A stretch of 64,000 bases of DNA from Colwellia sp. Lineage in GTDB: Bacteria > Pseudomonadota > Gammaproteobacteria > Enterobacterales > Alteromonadaceae. The stretch's first letter is position 1. Every line of letters starts with the position of its first letter. Shown here piece by piece: positions 63,183-64,000 of the stretch. The DNA lies in contig JABSOX010000023.1 of assembly GCA_013215655.1 (NCBI GenBank), positions 1 to 64,000 of the forward strand. The letters run 5' to 3'. The position numbers were made by a program, and so were the translations under genes. A model generated the notes under the pieces. It made no database searches. It saw only the letters and a list, made by a program, of their open reading frames with translations, and was not told where the DNA came from.

Positions 63183-64000
63183 TTAAGGACTTAACCTAAC
63201 AGAGTAAGTTTTATCTTTACCCACGCTAACGTTGTAATAATTCCCGTTGGCTATTAAGCTTTTTATGCCCACTTTGGTGACCATTAATAAACGGTCTCCA
63301 TTTTCAGAGGAATATGCAAATATTGGCCAGTCTGTAATAAACTTCCCTGTAGAGTTGAATTTATTCAGCCATTTAGAGTATCCGCTTGCTTCATTAGCTA
63401 AAAAACAAATACTACTTGCACAGCGTATTTTTCCTGTGGTTTTGGAAGAATCATAATTAACTTCATATTTCATGTTATGAGCGAGTGATTTATATGACGC
63501 TTTATCAATATAAAGGCCTGCCAAGGAAAATGCCATTTTATCGATCCCAGAAATCCAGCTACTGTTGGATAAAATTGTAATGCTTAGATCTTGTTCTGGG
63601 TAAATTACGATAATTGAACGAGCCCCCGGTGTGGCTCCAGCATGGTGATAGACTTTTCTACCTAGTGAATCCTTTCCTATTCGCCAACCAAAGCCGACTT
63701 GATATTTATCATTACCAGCATATTTGTCAGTTTTGGTCATTGTAGGAGTAAATAATAACTGTTGGTATGCTTGATTTGATTTACTTCTAGTCAGTACTGC
63801 ATATCCGAAGTGCGCTAAATCGCTGGCGGTTGCAGATAACCCCGCACCAAAGACACTATACGATTTTTCACCATAGTCCTTTTCATCAACTGTTCCGCCG
63901 TTTATTGCGTAAAGTTTTGAGGTTAACGGTGACAAATTTTCGATGTTCTCAATAATAGGAGTGGCTTTTTTTGTCCAGCGTTTTATAAAACTAGGAATAC
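63183..64000 (-). CDS. Serine hydrolase, beta-lactamase family (partial)
   Basis: The frame is open to the right window edge, so the 5' part lies outside. The visible 272 residues are the C-terminal two-thirds of a class C beta-lactamase-type fold: a loop with GLSATASDLAHFGYAVL, the KTG-like motif as HHAGATPGARSIIVIYP, and SITILSNSS. The catalytic SxxK must lie outside the window. An extra C-terminal domain of about 80 residues is present. It resembles the gene at 20158 only in family. Confidence 0.8.
   Translation of the reverse strand, partial: IPSFIKRWTKKATPIIENIENLSPLTSKLYAINGGTVDEKDYGEKSYSVFGAGLSATASDLAHFGYAVLTRSKSNQAYQQLLFTPTMTKTDKYAGNDKYQVGFGWRIGKDSLGRKVYHHAGATPGARSIIVIYPEQDLSITILSNSSWISGIDKMAFSLAGLYIDKASYKSLAHNMKYEVNYDSSKTTGKIRCASSICFLANEASGYSKWLNKFNSTGKFITDWPIFAYSSENGDRLLMVTKVGIKSLIANGNYYNVSVGKDKTYSVRLSP

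Overview
The window looks like chromosomal DNA from a marine, AT-rich gammaproteobacterium of the Alteromonadales, most like Colwellia/Thalassotalea. The evidence is gene content and order: nhaB divergent from fadR, rnt divergent from motY (a polar, sodium-type flagellar gene), cysZ divergent from smc-zipA-ligA, a prkA-yeaH-spoVR cluster, a PsrA-type regulator near nagZ, a large TonB-dependent receptor, and a PEP-CTERM secreted protein. Assignment to a species is not possible from the sequence alone.

Layout. 1-500: tandem repeats carrying a tRNA-Pro 3' tail, and a dispersed repeat. 500-5.5 kb: nadA, tRNA-Ser(GGA), a SigZ-like sigma factor divergent from arsH, a glutathione S-transferase, a repeat-rich gap and a DnaQ-like exonuclease. 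5.6-16.7 kb: chemoreceptor, acyltransferase, TonB receptor, a TetR/small membrane protein/ABC1-kinase operon and a diguanylate cyclase. 16.7-21.5 kb: U32 peptidase-family protein, a second GST and a serine hydrolase. 21.6-29.8 kb: the most unusual region. Two broken copies of the 5' end of rimO lie upstream of the intact gene. Between them are a hybrid histidine kinase, a Crp-family regulator and a decayed receiver domain (first interval), then a secreted unknown and a PEP-CTERM matrixin (second interval). 29.9-40.6 kb: ECF42-type sigma factor with a DGPF protein, M2 peptidase, PsrA-like regulator with an operator, nagZ, SLC13 transporter, dsbB, nhaB, fadR. 40.6-45.7 kb: spoVR, yeaH and prkA, with a MITE between the last two. 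46-53.6 kb: sodB, grxD, peroxiredoxin, rnt, motY, M1 aminopeptidase and a frameshifted multihaem cytochrome. 53.6-64 kb: cysZ, smc with an in-frame amber stop, zipA, ligA, small membrane proteins, a 2H-phosphoesterase-like protein and the 3' part of another serine hydrolase.

Working together: sodB, grxD and peroxiredoxin form an oxidative-stress block. FadR and PsrA are both regulators of fatty-acid metabolism. smc, zipA and ligA belong to chromosome and division functions. PrkA, YeaH and SpoVR form a conserved stress/stationary-phase module.

The best candidate for something undescribed is the rimO region. Both partial copies end at the same codon, in the conserved GCPKN segment, and continue into the same roughly 30-bp sequence. 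The intact gene stands at the far end. This is what repeated insertion of small elements into rimO would leave if each element carried a replacement promoter and 5' end. No recombinase is visible in either interval, so this is inference. Two gene-breaking changes, the amber codon in smc and a one-base frameshift in the cytochrome gene, lie about 2.1 kb apart and should be checked against reads.
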